Shown here: positions 36,844-49,100 of the stretch, piece by piece | How positions within the stretch are numbered: position 1 is the stretch's first letter | How the letters are laid out: each line of letters starts with the position of its first letter | Source of the DNA: Hedera helix | Taxonomy: Eukaryota; Streptophyta; Magnoliopsida; Apiales; Araliaceae | Assembly (NCBI GenBank): GCA_947179155.2 | Contig: OX359269.1 | Location: 55,614,524 to 55,678,523, forward strand | Direction of reading: 5' to 3' | Length of the DNA: 64,000 nt | The notes under the pieces: generated by a model | Told to the model about the DNA's origin: nothing | The model's input: only the letters and a program-made list of their open reading frames with translations | Database searches by the model: none | Program-made: the position numbers and the translations under genes

Positions 36844-38641
36844 GGCCCCCACGTCATGAAAAATGTTCTCCCTCTCCTGTTGAGTCATGTTAATTTTATG
36901 TTTTAAATTATTTTAAATTGATTTTTAAAAATTTAATAATAATATTATATTTTAAAATTAAAAAATAAATTTTATATAAAAAAATATTTAATATTAAAAG
37001 AGAAGTATTTTTACTTCTTCTTTTTTCTTTTTCTTTTTTCCTTTTTGACCAATAATAACATACTTTACTTCTGCTAAAAGACGAGAACTTTATATCCGAA
37101 GGGCTTGGATAGAATTACGATGAAAGAATCATTCTACATACACTTTTCAAAAACCAAAACTTACATAAGCAAGTGAATTCCCTTGCCCCACTCGTCTCTT
37201 AATCACTCGTTGAATACCCACAAATGAAGACTTAAAACACGAAACGAAAGAACTAATTTTTTTATTTTAAAAAAACTCACTTTAGTTTTTCCACGTAGGA
37301 CAGAAGTTGTGTATAGTATTATTCACTCGGTTCTAAAATATAAGGTGAGATTTAGTTTGCTGAATAGAAATTTAATATAATACATTAATTTGTGTAATGT
37401 AACATAATTATAACATAATGATAATAAATTATTACGACATATTTATTTAGTTGATTATTGATATTAATGTAGTAATTATAATGTTATTATATTATATTTA
37501 AAATTATGTTTGATTTATTAAATTATATAATCATATGTAAAGAAAAAAATAAATTATAAATTAAAATGTCAAATCAGTAATAATAATTACTCTTGTGTCT
37601 TATGTCAAAATGTGTTTGAGTTTATTTTATTAAAGAATAAAATAAACCCAAACCCGTTATTAATTTGTACAAAAAAGTTTATGGAAGGCCAGCTTAACAT
37701 ATTGCATGAAGTGTTGGTCCGACGTAGTGATGAATCTCTTGTTGATGTTGTTGTTATTAGTAGACAATTTAATCTGTAATAGAGTATATTTTATACAAAA
37801 TAAAAATAAAAAAAGGTTTTAAATAAGAAGGATAAACAAGTCCACAATGTTCATATCATCGCACGCTCCTGCCCAAAAATGGGTCCATTCGCATGCAGTA
37901 AGAATATTTTTCAAAAAAATTAATTACCGAAAATATTTGAAATTTTTTTTCCAGTCTCGTTCCCGTCCGTTTTTTACAAGAAGAGAAAGGAATCTATATT
38001 GATGTTACATGAAAAACCTGGAATATAATGAGCTAGCAGTACATGTTAAGTATGTTCTAAGCTAATTGACTAGTCAGATACATAAGAGAATATGCTTCTC
38101 CGTTGGTTAATCAATTGCGTCCGTATTATTTAATTAAAATTAAAAATAGCATCCCAGAAATATGATTTCGTCATGCATTTTGCAAGCATTGAGAAAAATA
38201 TTGGATATATGTATTATAAGCAGAAAAGAAAATATTACTGAAAAAAAAAAATATTTATCTTAGTTTACATGTTGGGCATGTAACTTTACTAAATTACCCA
38301 AAGAAATGATATAGAAATTAATTAATGGCTGCGTGGAGCCCATGTATAAAAGAATAACACTGCATTTTATTTTAGTGTCAGTTGTCAGCACTCAACCAAC
38401 TACTGCGTGAGTTTTGACTCTAGTAAGCTCTCACATCAGCAGCTCCATATATATGCATAATAATAGTGACAAATTAAGACGCTGAAAATAGTAGAACAAT
38501 GTATTCATAATAAATAGTGAAGAAGAAGAACAGAGCAATATATATAAATTAAAATTTTTATATGGATATAAATTAATTTACTTAACATTCATAATATTTT
38601 TGGGCTTTACAATCTTATTCTTAGAGTTTTGAGAAAGTAAT

Positions 38642-38861
38642 TAATATCTCATTTGTTTCACATAAGAGTTTGAATTTATTTAATTTTAATTAATGTAATT
38701 TTTTATATGATAAATTACTGAAAAAGTAATATTAAGTATAAGAGTGTTATTTCAAAAATTAAAATAAATTTAAATTATAATTTGATTTTTAAAATTTTAT
38801 ACATAAATAAATTAAGATCAAACTCAAATATAATTATTTTTATGAAATAGAAGGACTAATT
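38642..38861. mobile_element. Stowaway-like MITE
   Basis: TAATATCTCATTTGTTTCAT-like left and ATGAAATAGAAGGACTAATTA right ends are imperfect inverted repeats around an AT-rich body. They are more degenerate than the other copies. Confidence 0.45.
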
Positions 38862-39952
38862 AAAACCATATAACAGACTTAATTAGGAAGATATATCTTC
38901 ATTGCGGTTCTATATCCAATGTTTTAGCCACATATAAACATAAGTTAAGATTTCCTTGTAACTTGCAACGAGTATTATATTTACCAGCACACTCCCGGAG
39001 GTTTATACACATATTACTTTGACCAACCTTAATTACCATTTGATCTGAATTCGCGTCTGTGCATACATACATATATAATGCCTATTGCCGTACATACTTG
39101 AACACGTATGTATAATGTATCTACTAGGTACATACATATAGATAGACACGTCGACAATTAACACACAATTATAAATGTCAATGAAACAAAAGATGCGCAA
39201 ACATCGAACGAATCACATAAATTGAATCAATAAAACACAAATGATAAAAATTGTAAAATAACCAAATTGTATTAAAAAAATAATAATGGAGTTAACTAAA
39301 ATATAACCTTAAATAATGTTTTAATAGTACCCAATAAGCAAAAAACTCTAATTAAAAAATAAGTAGTAAAATTAATTAAAATCTCATAAGTTCATAAAAA
39401 TTAAAATTAAAATTAAACAACCTTTGGATGGCTAAACTCTGTTACCAGATACAGAGAATATATATATATCATCTTTGTGTCTGATAATAAAGAATGAGAA
39501 CAAAAAAATTCACACCATTTTTTTCACACATTGCATTTTCGGGTTTTAAATGGGCCCCAAGTTACGTCGAGCTTGGACTTGCATTATTGCTTCCACTTGA
39601 GGAAGTAAATGTATCGTGACGTCCACCCTTTTATTTATATTTTTTGTTAAAATAGTTTTTCTTTCTCTTTTTTCCCTACATATAATGCATTCCATATATG
39701 GACAAAAACGGATCCTTGCAAAACACATAATATATACGACTCATATATATATATATATCCAAAGGGACTACATAAATAATATAGAGATCTACTGAGAGAA
39801 TTAAGGATAAAACAAATTAAGCTGAATTGGTTTCGCATATTAATGATCATACACTTTGATATATAAAATAAAAATAAAAAACAGCGAAGGATCGAGATCA
39901 TCAAATATATGCATGCATGATGAAATGAAATGTAGAAAAGAAGAATTACAAA

Positions 39953-40318
39953 TTATGGGCGAGTAGGGAAAGTATTGAAGGACAGGCCCATGACTGGAAT
40001 TGCAAAAGAAGTCTCCATAAGAAGCCTTTGTTGGAAGGTCTCTATGCTACCCCCGCCTTCAATTACGTCTTTCACCAAACACTGATAGTAATCCTTTAGC
40101 TTCTTCAGTTTTAGCTTTAGCCACCGTAGCTTTACCCGCCGGAATATTCCGACCCAGAACAATTTTCTTCCCGTCTTCTTCCCTCCAAGCCGCACCGTTG
40201 GCAGTACTCTCCCCCGCCGACGTAGTGACATTCTCGGCTGAATAGCCCACCGGAAGACATCGCTCTTCTTCTGTTTAACCGAAGTAATGGGATCGGTAGT
40301 ACTACTAGAAGAAGCCAT
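39953..40318 (-). CDS. Small intronless plant protein of unknown function, 121 aa
   Basis: The reading frame starts MASSSSTTDPITSVKQKKSD and ends SFAIPVMGLSFNTFPTRP. The middle is strongly basic (RMSLRRRGRVLPTVRLGGKK, then RRVKLRWLKLKLKKLKDYYQ). The final third (IETFQQRLLMETSFAIPVMG) resembles a family of short angiosperm proteins that pair a VRLGGKK and RRVxLRWLKLxY segment with a conserved QQRL.ME.SFA.PVMGVSF tail. I recognise the family pattern but know no assigned function. There is no signal peptide or membrane span. Base composition is clearly higher in GC than the flanks, which supports a real gene. A 40-bp TA microsatellite lies about 105 bp upstream of the ATG, in the promoter or leader. 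Plausible as a wound- or stress-type small protein, but that is unproven. Confidence 0.72.
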   Translation of the reverse strand: MASSSSTTDPITSVKQKKSDVFRWAIQPRMSLRRRGRVLPTVRLGGKKTGRKLFWVGIFRRVKLRWLKLKLKKLKDYYQCLVKDVIEGGGSIETFQQRLLMETSFAIPVMGLSFNTFPTRP

Positions 40319-40417
40319 CAGAGAGATGTATATAGGGAAAGCGAGATTGATGATTAATATAGATAAGGGATAAGGGAGAAGTGAAGAGAGTGTTCTTTAT
40401 TACGTTTAGTGTGTGTG

Positions 40418-40423
<6 letters not shown>

Positions 40424-40463
<40 letters not shown>
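40424..40463. repeat. GT/TA microsatellite upstream of the small-protein gene
   Basis: A GTGTGTGTATGTG stretch followed by about 40 bp of TA. It sits 105-145 bp upstream of the start codon at 40318, where a TATA box would be expected. Confidence 0.85.
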
Positions 40464-40466
<3 letters not shown>

Positions 40467-40529
40467 TATTTTTTGTCTTCTTGAGTTTATACATATATAT
40501 AGAGCGGCAAACAGGAGTGGCTTGACCAA

Positions 40530-41900
40530 ATATGCATACAGATCATACTTGATTTTTTACCATTTAAAAACTCCACATAGTGGTTATCGTGTGTGTGCAA
40601 ATCGATCTTTTGCGCCATTTGGCACTCTTAAACCACCCGTTTTATTTATTTATTTATTGTGCCGTCTCATTATCACTGTTTATTACTTACCAAGGGGATA
40701 GGGGTAACTATTGAGTTAAGATCTTTGATTCTTTTTTTTTTCTCTTCTCTATTTCTTTTTTTATAATTGTTATAAAAATAAAATATACATATACATATAT
40801 ATAAAAGAAATAATATGCATAGTTATAACAAAAATTGTTTTTATATTTTGCAAGGAATGGAGTACAACTAATATATTGTTTAAACTCGAATTCACGTTCA
40901 ACAATTCCTCCGCCACAAGAAGCAAAAAGTGAGTAATAATTATATCTCTCAGGTGGTTCTGATTTATTTGCACAGGCAGAGGTGCGGTACTACATGGTTG
41001 GGTTGGGATGGTTAGTTTAATACTCCGTAGTTAATACCAGTAATTGAGTGGAGTAATACTTGATGGAGTTTGATGATGGCCGGCTGGCATAATAAGTGAA
41101 TGAGTGAGTAAATGATACAAATACAAATCATTTTGAGGCTGGGTTGGGGTCCGCGAGTTAAAAGAGACGGACAGATACGGAATGGGCTTTACTAGATTTC
41201 ATGTCGCCCACAACTGACAGCGCCACGCTTTCTTATTGTTAGCTAAGTGGGCCAATCTACCATGGCCCACATTGTGACTCCTTTTTTCTTTCTTTCTTTC
41301 TTTTCATAATTTCATCTTCTTTCTCTAATTTGCTTCTCTATGCATAATTATATTTTGTTTTCCAAATTTTACTTTTCAAAAAAAATAGAAGAAAACAAAT
41401 AAAGCAGAGAGTCGTGCAAAGTCATTCATTTCCGTCTCATATGTAAAGTACATCTCTATTTCGAGAAAAAATATTTAAAATTTTTGGGATACTATTACAT
41501 TATATTTTATATTAATCATGATATATTAAAATAATTTTATATATAATTTTTATTCGAAATCATATCAAATCATATAATACTTGCCCCAAATAATAACCAC
41601 TTCAAATAATAACATGCTAATAAAATTATGATAAAAAATTTAAATCATTGTTCTCATTTATAGTACTGCTAAAGAAAGTAAGACTCTTTTCTTTTTTATT
41701 TTTTTTTTGTCAAAACGAAATACATTGTCGAATCATTTTTTGTGTAGGATTAATTGTTTTAAAAAAATATAATTTTAATCACTTCAATACCAATTAAATG
41801 GAGAAAGCAAATTTTAATCGTGTTAGCATAAAAATCACGCCTAGCGAGTCCAGTCAGTCCTACTTCTCTAATATTCGTTTTTTTACTCTGGAATCTGGAT
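40530..41900. other. Intergenic region between the small-protein gene and RBX1
   Basis: I see no gene here. It contains T-rich tracts, a CTTTCTTTCTTTC run near 41285-41300 and generic AT-rich DNA. The last 60 bp before the ATG at 41941 are the RBX1 leader. Confidence 0.55.
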
Positions 41901-41940
41901 AAATACGGATCCTCTCTAGAAAACTTCCGATTAACAGCCA

Positions 41941-44900
41941 ATGGACACCGACGTGACGATGGAACCCGCCGGAGAAGGATCTAGTGTTGCCGGACCCTCA
42001 TCATCCTCTGCTGCTGCATCTTCTTCAACGAAGAAACCTAAGCGCTTCGAAATCAAGAAATGGAACGCCGTCGCTCTCTGGGCTTGGGGTCCGTTGTTCG
42101 AAACTTAACCCTAAATTTATATGAGTTCTTACGATTGCTCGAGTCGTAATTGTTTTCTTTAGTTATTGTATTTGTAAAATGAATTTAATTATATTTCTGG
42201 GATCGATTCGTGCAGACATCGTTGTTGACAATTGTGCGATTTGCAGGAATCATATTATGGATCTCTGTGAGTGCTTTTGATAGTTTTCTTTTTTTATTGC
42301 TATGTATTATCCACTATTATTGTTGTATTCTTAGCAAAAGGAAATTATTGTGTTCTCAATTAGTGTATTTTTTTTAATTAGGCATTGAATGTCAAGCTAA
42401 TCAGGCTAGTGCTACCAGCGAGGAGTGCACAGTCGCTTGGGGTATGCACTTTTTCCTAAAATCCTAACCTATCTTATGTTTAAGTAATGGGGTGTTTGAT
42501 AAAATTAAATGAAATACTTCTGAATGTTTAAGTAATCTAAATGAAGCAAATTCTGAATATTGAATGAAAGAAGTTGTATGATAATTGATAATTGACATGT
42601 CTGAAACATATGAATAACAAGTTTTTATTATTTTATCCCTAAAAAAATTTTCAAAGTTGTTGGAAATTTATTTAATATTACTTAATATAATAGTTAATAT
42701 TGTAAAAAAAATAAATTATTAAATATAAAATACTTCATTCAACTGTTGTATTTAGTCTTTCACCAAAGAAAATTAGATTTAGTCATTCAGCCCAAAAATC
42801 TGACCGATTCAACCATTTAGCAGATTTTTATTCAAAACAAACGTACTGAATGACTGACTGATTCAGCCATTCATATGCATTAAGCTGTAAATAAACAGCC
42901 CCTAGGTATTGTGTTATATTCTCGTTATTGTCCGAATGATACCAATATTCTATTGGAAAATAATGTGATATATTCCAAGAGAGGCTACTACTACTGGTTT
43001 ATTCTTTTGTAGGTTGTTATAGACCTTGATATCTACTTGTAATTTTCATAGCCACTTAATACTTCAAAATTGAATGTTTGCAGAGTAGGGCCATAGTCAT
43101 GTTTTTGTAGTTATATTTGTTAATCTGGTTATGATTTTCCAACTCAAGTTTACTTAGGGAGGCCTCAAATTGTAATTTTCTTGTTTAAGCATCTCACGGG
43201 GCAATTGAATATAATCTTTTTGCATATTTTCTCCATAATATGACTGGTCTATGGATTTTCTATTTTGGTTGATCTAATAAGGTACATTTACTAATTTTTT
43301 GCATATATATTATTGACACAATTTGATTTTTCTAATATATGTGTGTCTTATTATGATGAACGCAGTTTTAATAGTCTCCTACTTCCAATTTTTAAGTGAT
43401 AACTGACTCATCGACAGAGAAGATCTGGTCATGCTGACGATATTTTATTAAGTTTTTTTCTTTGATATTACATGTAGAGGAATTCTATATAGGTTATAAT
43501 GACTATAAACACGTAACGTAAAAGAGCTAAAATCACAATGATTTATGTTTGTGGCACATAGGAAATTGATATTTCCACAAGGCCCACTGCCCCCACTTAC
43601 TATTCACGTAAGAAGGAACTTGTGGAAGTGAGTGAAACTATCATTTTTACTTGTAAAAATATCAATTCCCCACATATATTGCTGCCCACCTTCATTCTTA
43701 AACATTTGTTTAGATGTCCAAAATTATTTATTTTTGCTTTATTTCTCTTTTTGTTCTTGACAATTGATAATAATGAACTCAATGAAGCAGTAGTTTTAGT
43801 ATTACAATGCCATGGCCCAATTTGATGTTCTCTTGAGAGACTATAGCATTGTAATACTAAAATTACTTGAATTACCTTATGTGCTCTCACTTTAATGGTG
43901 ATCCAGAAAATTCAGATAGTATATATAGAAAAAAATTGTGCTTTTACATCATTGTGGCATTCCCCAACCATGGTAAATATTAAAGTCTTAGCTATTTCCC
44001 CTTATTCAGGGTGCAATGCATTAAAGTTGCATGTTTTGGTATTATGCATGCATATATTTATTTCTTAGGAAGATTTAAAATTAAATTAGGCAAGCTATAC
44101 TAGTTTTTCTACTACCTTCATTTAGAATCTTATAACCAACAGTATGATCGCGAACAGCAAAAAGAATAGCATTGATATGTTCTTGTTTATTCAGACTTTA
44201 GTCACACGTGTAGCATTATTGTATTTTAGCCAATTCAGAATGCAGTGCACCATACTTTTCAATGTTAAAAAGATTTATGTTTTGGTTATATCAATAAACG
44301 TATTCTTTTCTAGGAATTGCTATAAATATTTTGCCAATAAAAAAGGACTTCCTGTAATAATTTGGGCAAGTTATGCCACTCTATGCACCATCTTCGTTTT
44401 GAACCTTATACGTGTTTGCCTACTAATTAACTATTTTTGTCGAACTGGATATGACATCCCGTTGATAGATTGATCTGTAACTATGTTAAGGATTTTTCCA
44501 ATTATCTTTCAGTAAAGATATTTACTTGTTGATAGAATGCACCTTAGCACGATGGTTATCATTCTAACGAGAGTAGTGGGTTGAGTTTCAGTTTAAAAGA
44601 CAAAAGATGTCTTAATTACAAAAAAAAGAAAGAAAAAATGTAGTCCACTAAAATATTTCTTAATATACACAAGTCAAAAGTACTACTTAATTGGGGTTCA
44701 TTAATATATAGAAAGAGAGAGAATCATACTTACGTGGGGTCCAGTATCGGTAAAGTTGGAACTTATTTTATTCTCTCACCTCTACTTTAATTTGATTAAT
44801 TTATGTCTATTTTTTATATTTTGCCTAGTGTTATGCCATAACTCTTTTTGTTCCTAGGTGAGACGGATATGGTTGTGACTCAAAACCTAATAGGGTTAAG

Positions 44901-46115
44901 TTGTTATGAAAAATCACTGTTAAACAAGGCATTAGACCTAATGATGGGGGACCACAAGTCAAGCAAATCAAATATTTTTTTATATTCATTATTTGGACTT
45001 TTTATTATGTTTGATATAAGAGAAATTGATGTATTTATTTATTAGTGGGGATGTTGGACATTTAATAGCGATAGAATTTTGTTAGTAAGGGTAGTTTAAT
45101 CATTTAGTTATTTTATTATTCCATGAGTAATATTAGGGTGTCTATATGTATTTACATTTCGCCCACAAGTTAACTACATAATATATTATTACAGAAATAC
45201 AGAGTACATTATTGATTATTGATAGTTAGCTATAAGCTATCTTTCTCTCTTATGCGGTTGAGAAATTCTTGGGTAGTGGTGTGCGGAGCATCACCCAAAT
45301 AAAAATCCTTGGGATAGTGAGGGGCGTAGCCTCAGCCGAGTTAATTTTCCTTTCTTTCTTCAATTATCTTTCTTCTTCTCCAAAACTTGTCCTATCAACT
45401 AAATTATATATATGTTTATGTCTGTTTATGCATACATGTAATTAGATCATATTGTGCCGGAGGCTATGGTAAGCTCAAGAACATATCTTGCATTATTATG
45501 TAGTATCTGCTATCTACTGCTCTATTTTCCTGCAATTGTCTTCCTTCCTATGTTAGAGACTGTTATGATTTGAAATCTAGGCTTCTTTTTCTTTCCCCCG
45601 TATTAGAAATGTAAAACTTCTGCATTGTTGTCTCTCTCTTTCTTGGAGTGTTTGAGTCTTTGTGCTACATAGATTATGTTGCAATTGGCAACAGCTGTGT
45701 AGACTTACTATTTATTGTTTTGAGTAATGCCCCCCACCCCTCCCCTTTTTAAAATCAAATTTAAAGTGTAGATTGTGACTTTCTGTACCCCTCCCCCAGT
45801 AAAAGATCCCCTCTTGAACAAAAAATAAAAGATGTTGGCAAATTATCTGTGTAATCTTTATGTGGCACTTTCACTAGAAGTGTGCATAATTTATTCTATG
45901 AATTGCAGAGTTGTCTAAGAAGTTTGGACTATGTGTCCCAAGTGATGAATAATTATCCTATATTTCTTTTCAAATTGTCTAATAAGGTGTTGGGAAGTAT
46001 CTGTATGTAATCCATGACTGAAATTTTCTAAGGTGTTGGCTTTTTGGTTATTAATATTTCCTCGTACATCTTTTCTCCTGGCTCTCCTTCCATCCTCACT
46101 GTTTTCTCCCTCCAC

Positions 46116-46166
<51 letters not shown>

Positions 46167-49100
46167 GGGCCTTCAGGTTAAATAAGATGCTCGTATCTTT
46201 TGTTCTTAGCCACTTGCTATTTTTGAATTAATTGTGTATATGCTGGTACATGCTTTATTCCTTCAGTGGTGATGTTTGAGATCACAAAAACATGAAACTT
46301 GTGTGCATTTGGTTGGTTGTTTAAAATGTTTGTTTTCTTTTTCAAACCTCCTTATCTTTTTTACTTTGAGTAGCATCTGGATTCTGTAGTGCATTTTGTT
46401 GATTTTTTAGAGAGAGTTCACTGCAAGAACCTAATGTAGGTATCTTTTGCATACTGCTTGTGTATTTGGGGTCACCCTTTTCTGGAGCTTCTAATGGATT
46501 TATTTACCCTAAAAAATTGAAACTTCTGTGATGGCTTGCCAAAATTAGTACCTGACTACCCATGTGCATTCTGCTGCTATTGCTATGTGGATGAGTTTGG
46601 ATCTTTACTACACAGCCTTGATTCGTATTCCAGTTTTTTATTGTAGTTGGTCATACTTTTATCACTTTGACGGCATCGATAAGATTCCTATTGTCTTTGC
46701 TCCAACTTATATGTGGAGCTGTTCTTTTAATGAGATGTAGTTTACTATGAACGAAAGTTTGGCGTTGATTAAAAAAATTATGTTGCAGTTTTTGGCAAGC
46801 TCCTACATTAACATCATCATATGTATCCTCAGATTGATTTTATCATTTTGCCTTTGTGCTTCCCCCCCTCCCCCCTTCCTCTCTCACTCTCTTCCCTCTT
46901 TTGCCATGTTGTTTTTCTAGTCACTTGTGATGTGGGACAAGGTGAAAAAAAAGAATAAAATGCCCATCCTCGCAAAGAATTTGTAAAGAAACACAAAAGC
47001 ACAAATTTTTAATCTCAAATCAATTCATATTTTATAATTTAAAAAATAATGAGATATTACAATGTTTAAATAGAAAACTCAATACCTGGGGACTAAGTAA
47101 AAATCCTAATTTAAAAAAAAAAAATCTCCTAACTAAAATCTATTACTATAATAAAAATCTCCTAATTAAAATCTACTACTATAATTAAATCTTTTAGAAT
47201 ATCTTACTAAATAATTACATTAATAATTCAATATTTATTCTTAAATGACAATACAAAATTAATAATAAATTTCTTGAATTTTCTTTCATACCGCATCATT
47301 TTCCTTGCCTTTGAAAAAAAACTTGTCCTTGAGTTTTGAAATATTAAAAAATAATAAATCATAGTCCGAGAGATGCCTTCCACCAAAACATGCGCATCCG
47401 AACGTTAGTGTTATAAGCACAATTTTTGGAAATGACGACATAATATAGAAATTTGAAGTACCTTGGGACTATAACGTATCAATCAGAAAAAGAAAATCAA
47501 CATGGTTGACATCAACTTTATCTTCCTTGATGTTTTTGCATCTGGGGTCAAACTTAATTTCAATTTCGTTAACGCAAATCATTTCTAAATCAGCAATGTG
47601 TTCAACACACTTATCTTCTGCTTCGTGTTTATCACAAGCATCAATATGTGAAAATACATGATCTTCTTGATACTCACCAAATTTATATAGGTTATTAATA
47701 CGTTAAAGTGTTGTGAGATATTCATCAATTGTATCGTAAGAATTTGCTTTGTGGATCTCCTCTTGTGAACGCGTCGCTTTAGTTGTATAAACACGATTAC
47801 GATGAACATTTCTTTGCATTTGAACAAAATATGGACGATAACATGTAGTTATGTACTCGTAATGTGCCTTTAAATTTACAAGACTTGTTTTAGACAATGC
47901 AAGCTCATCGCATAATTTCAATACTCAATACTATACAGAACACGAGACCTTTTAATTTGCTGGTATGTGACAAAGGTTCGATGCTCAAGTAGTTTTATCT
48001 TGGCCCAAAGAAAATTTGGATCATCAAACTTGGAAGACATTGAATATATGTATTTTTTTCTCCACTAACCGAAATAAGTAACAAATAGAGGCAAAGCTGA
48101 AAATTTTAAAAGTTCAGGGGCTTAAATTAAATTTCAAAAATTTAATGGTTGAATTGAAAGTTTCAAAAACTTTTGGGAACAATTGAAAGTTTTAGAAATT
48201 TTGGAAGTTGTAGGGAATTTTAGAAACCTGAGGATACCGAAATTGTAATTTGTTGTAGTAGCGGAATTGTAGCAACAACAACTTTATAGCAGATTTTTTT
48301 TTTCTTTCCAATTTTGGAATAAGTTTGAGACTACGTTGTCATTTTGGATATTGGTGTTGATTCTCTAGCTTCGACAATTGATGGAGTTTATAAAATTAGG
48401 GTAGAAATGAATTGATTGAAATAAAAAGATATCAGGAATTTGGCTCTAATACTATTATGATGTAGCACAAGGTAGAAAGAAGGAATAAAATACATATCTC
48501 TGCAGAGAATCAATAAAGAAACACACATAAGTACAAAGTTTTAATCTCCAATCAATTCCTATTTCATAATCTGAAAAATAATTAGGTATTACAATGTTTA
48601 AATAGAAAGCACAATACTTGAGGACAAAGTAAAAATGTTAATTTAAAAAGAAAACAATCTTCTAACTAAAATCTACTACTGTAATAAAACTCCCCTAATT
48701 AAAATTTATTACTATAATTAAATCTTCTAGAATATCCTACTAAATAATTATATTAATAATTTAATATTTATTCTTAAATAACAATACAAAATTAATAATA
48801 AATTTTTTGAGATTCTTCCGTACCGCATCACTTTGACCACACTGAAAAGTTCTGAACCTATTTTTCAAGTCACTTTGACCAAATATTTTGGACAGTTTTC
48901 AAAGTTTAGGATCCTACAAAGGGACAGGTCTCAGTTGATTACACCTGTTTAGTGCAGTTACTGGGCAAACACAAAATTAACATTGTAATTGTAGGGTGTT
49001 CAGTAGTTGAAATTTTTAAAAAACAACAATTCCTTCAGCTCAAGACTTGCTCCCTTTTGATTCACTTAGCCTTCTATGTAATCTTTTTTGATATATATAT

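Larger units (their letters stand above)
33620..39940. other. Gene-poor AT-rich intergenic region (6.3 kb)
   Basis: I find no gene. The region contains long TA tracts (34269-34311, 34504-34562, 36367-36411), GGCCCAA/GGGCCAA low-complexity repeats near 35510-35660 and 36410-36560, and the MITEs listed separately. The remaining open frames are short and AT-driven. Confidence 0.65.

Noticed and set aside
47585..47921. Minus-strand open frames inside the RBX1 intron 3 LTR element
   Set aside because: They are short, interrupted and match no gag or pol protein I recognise; treated as element interior.
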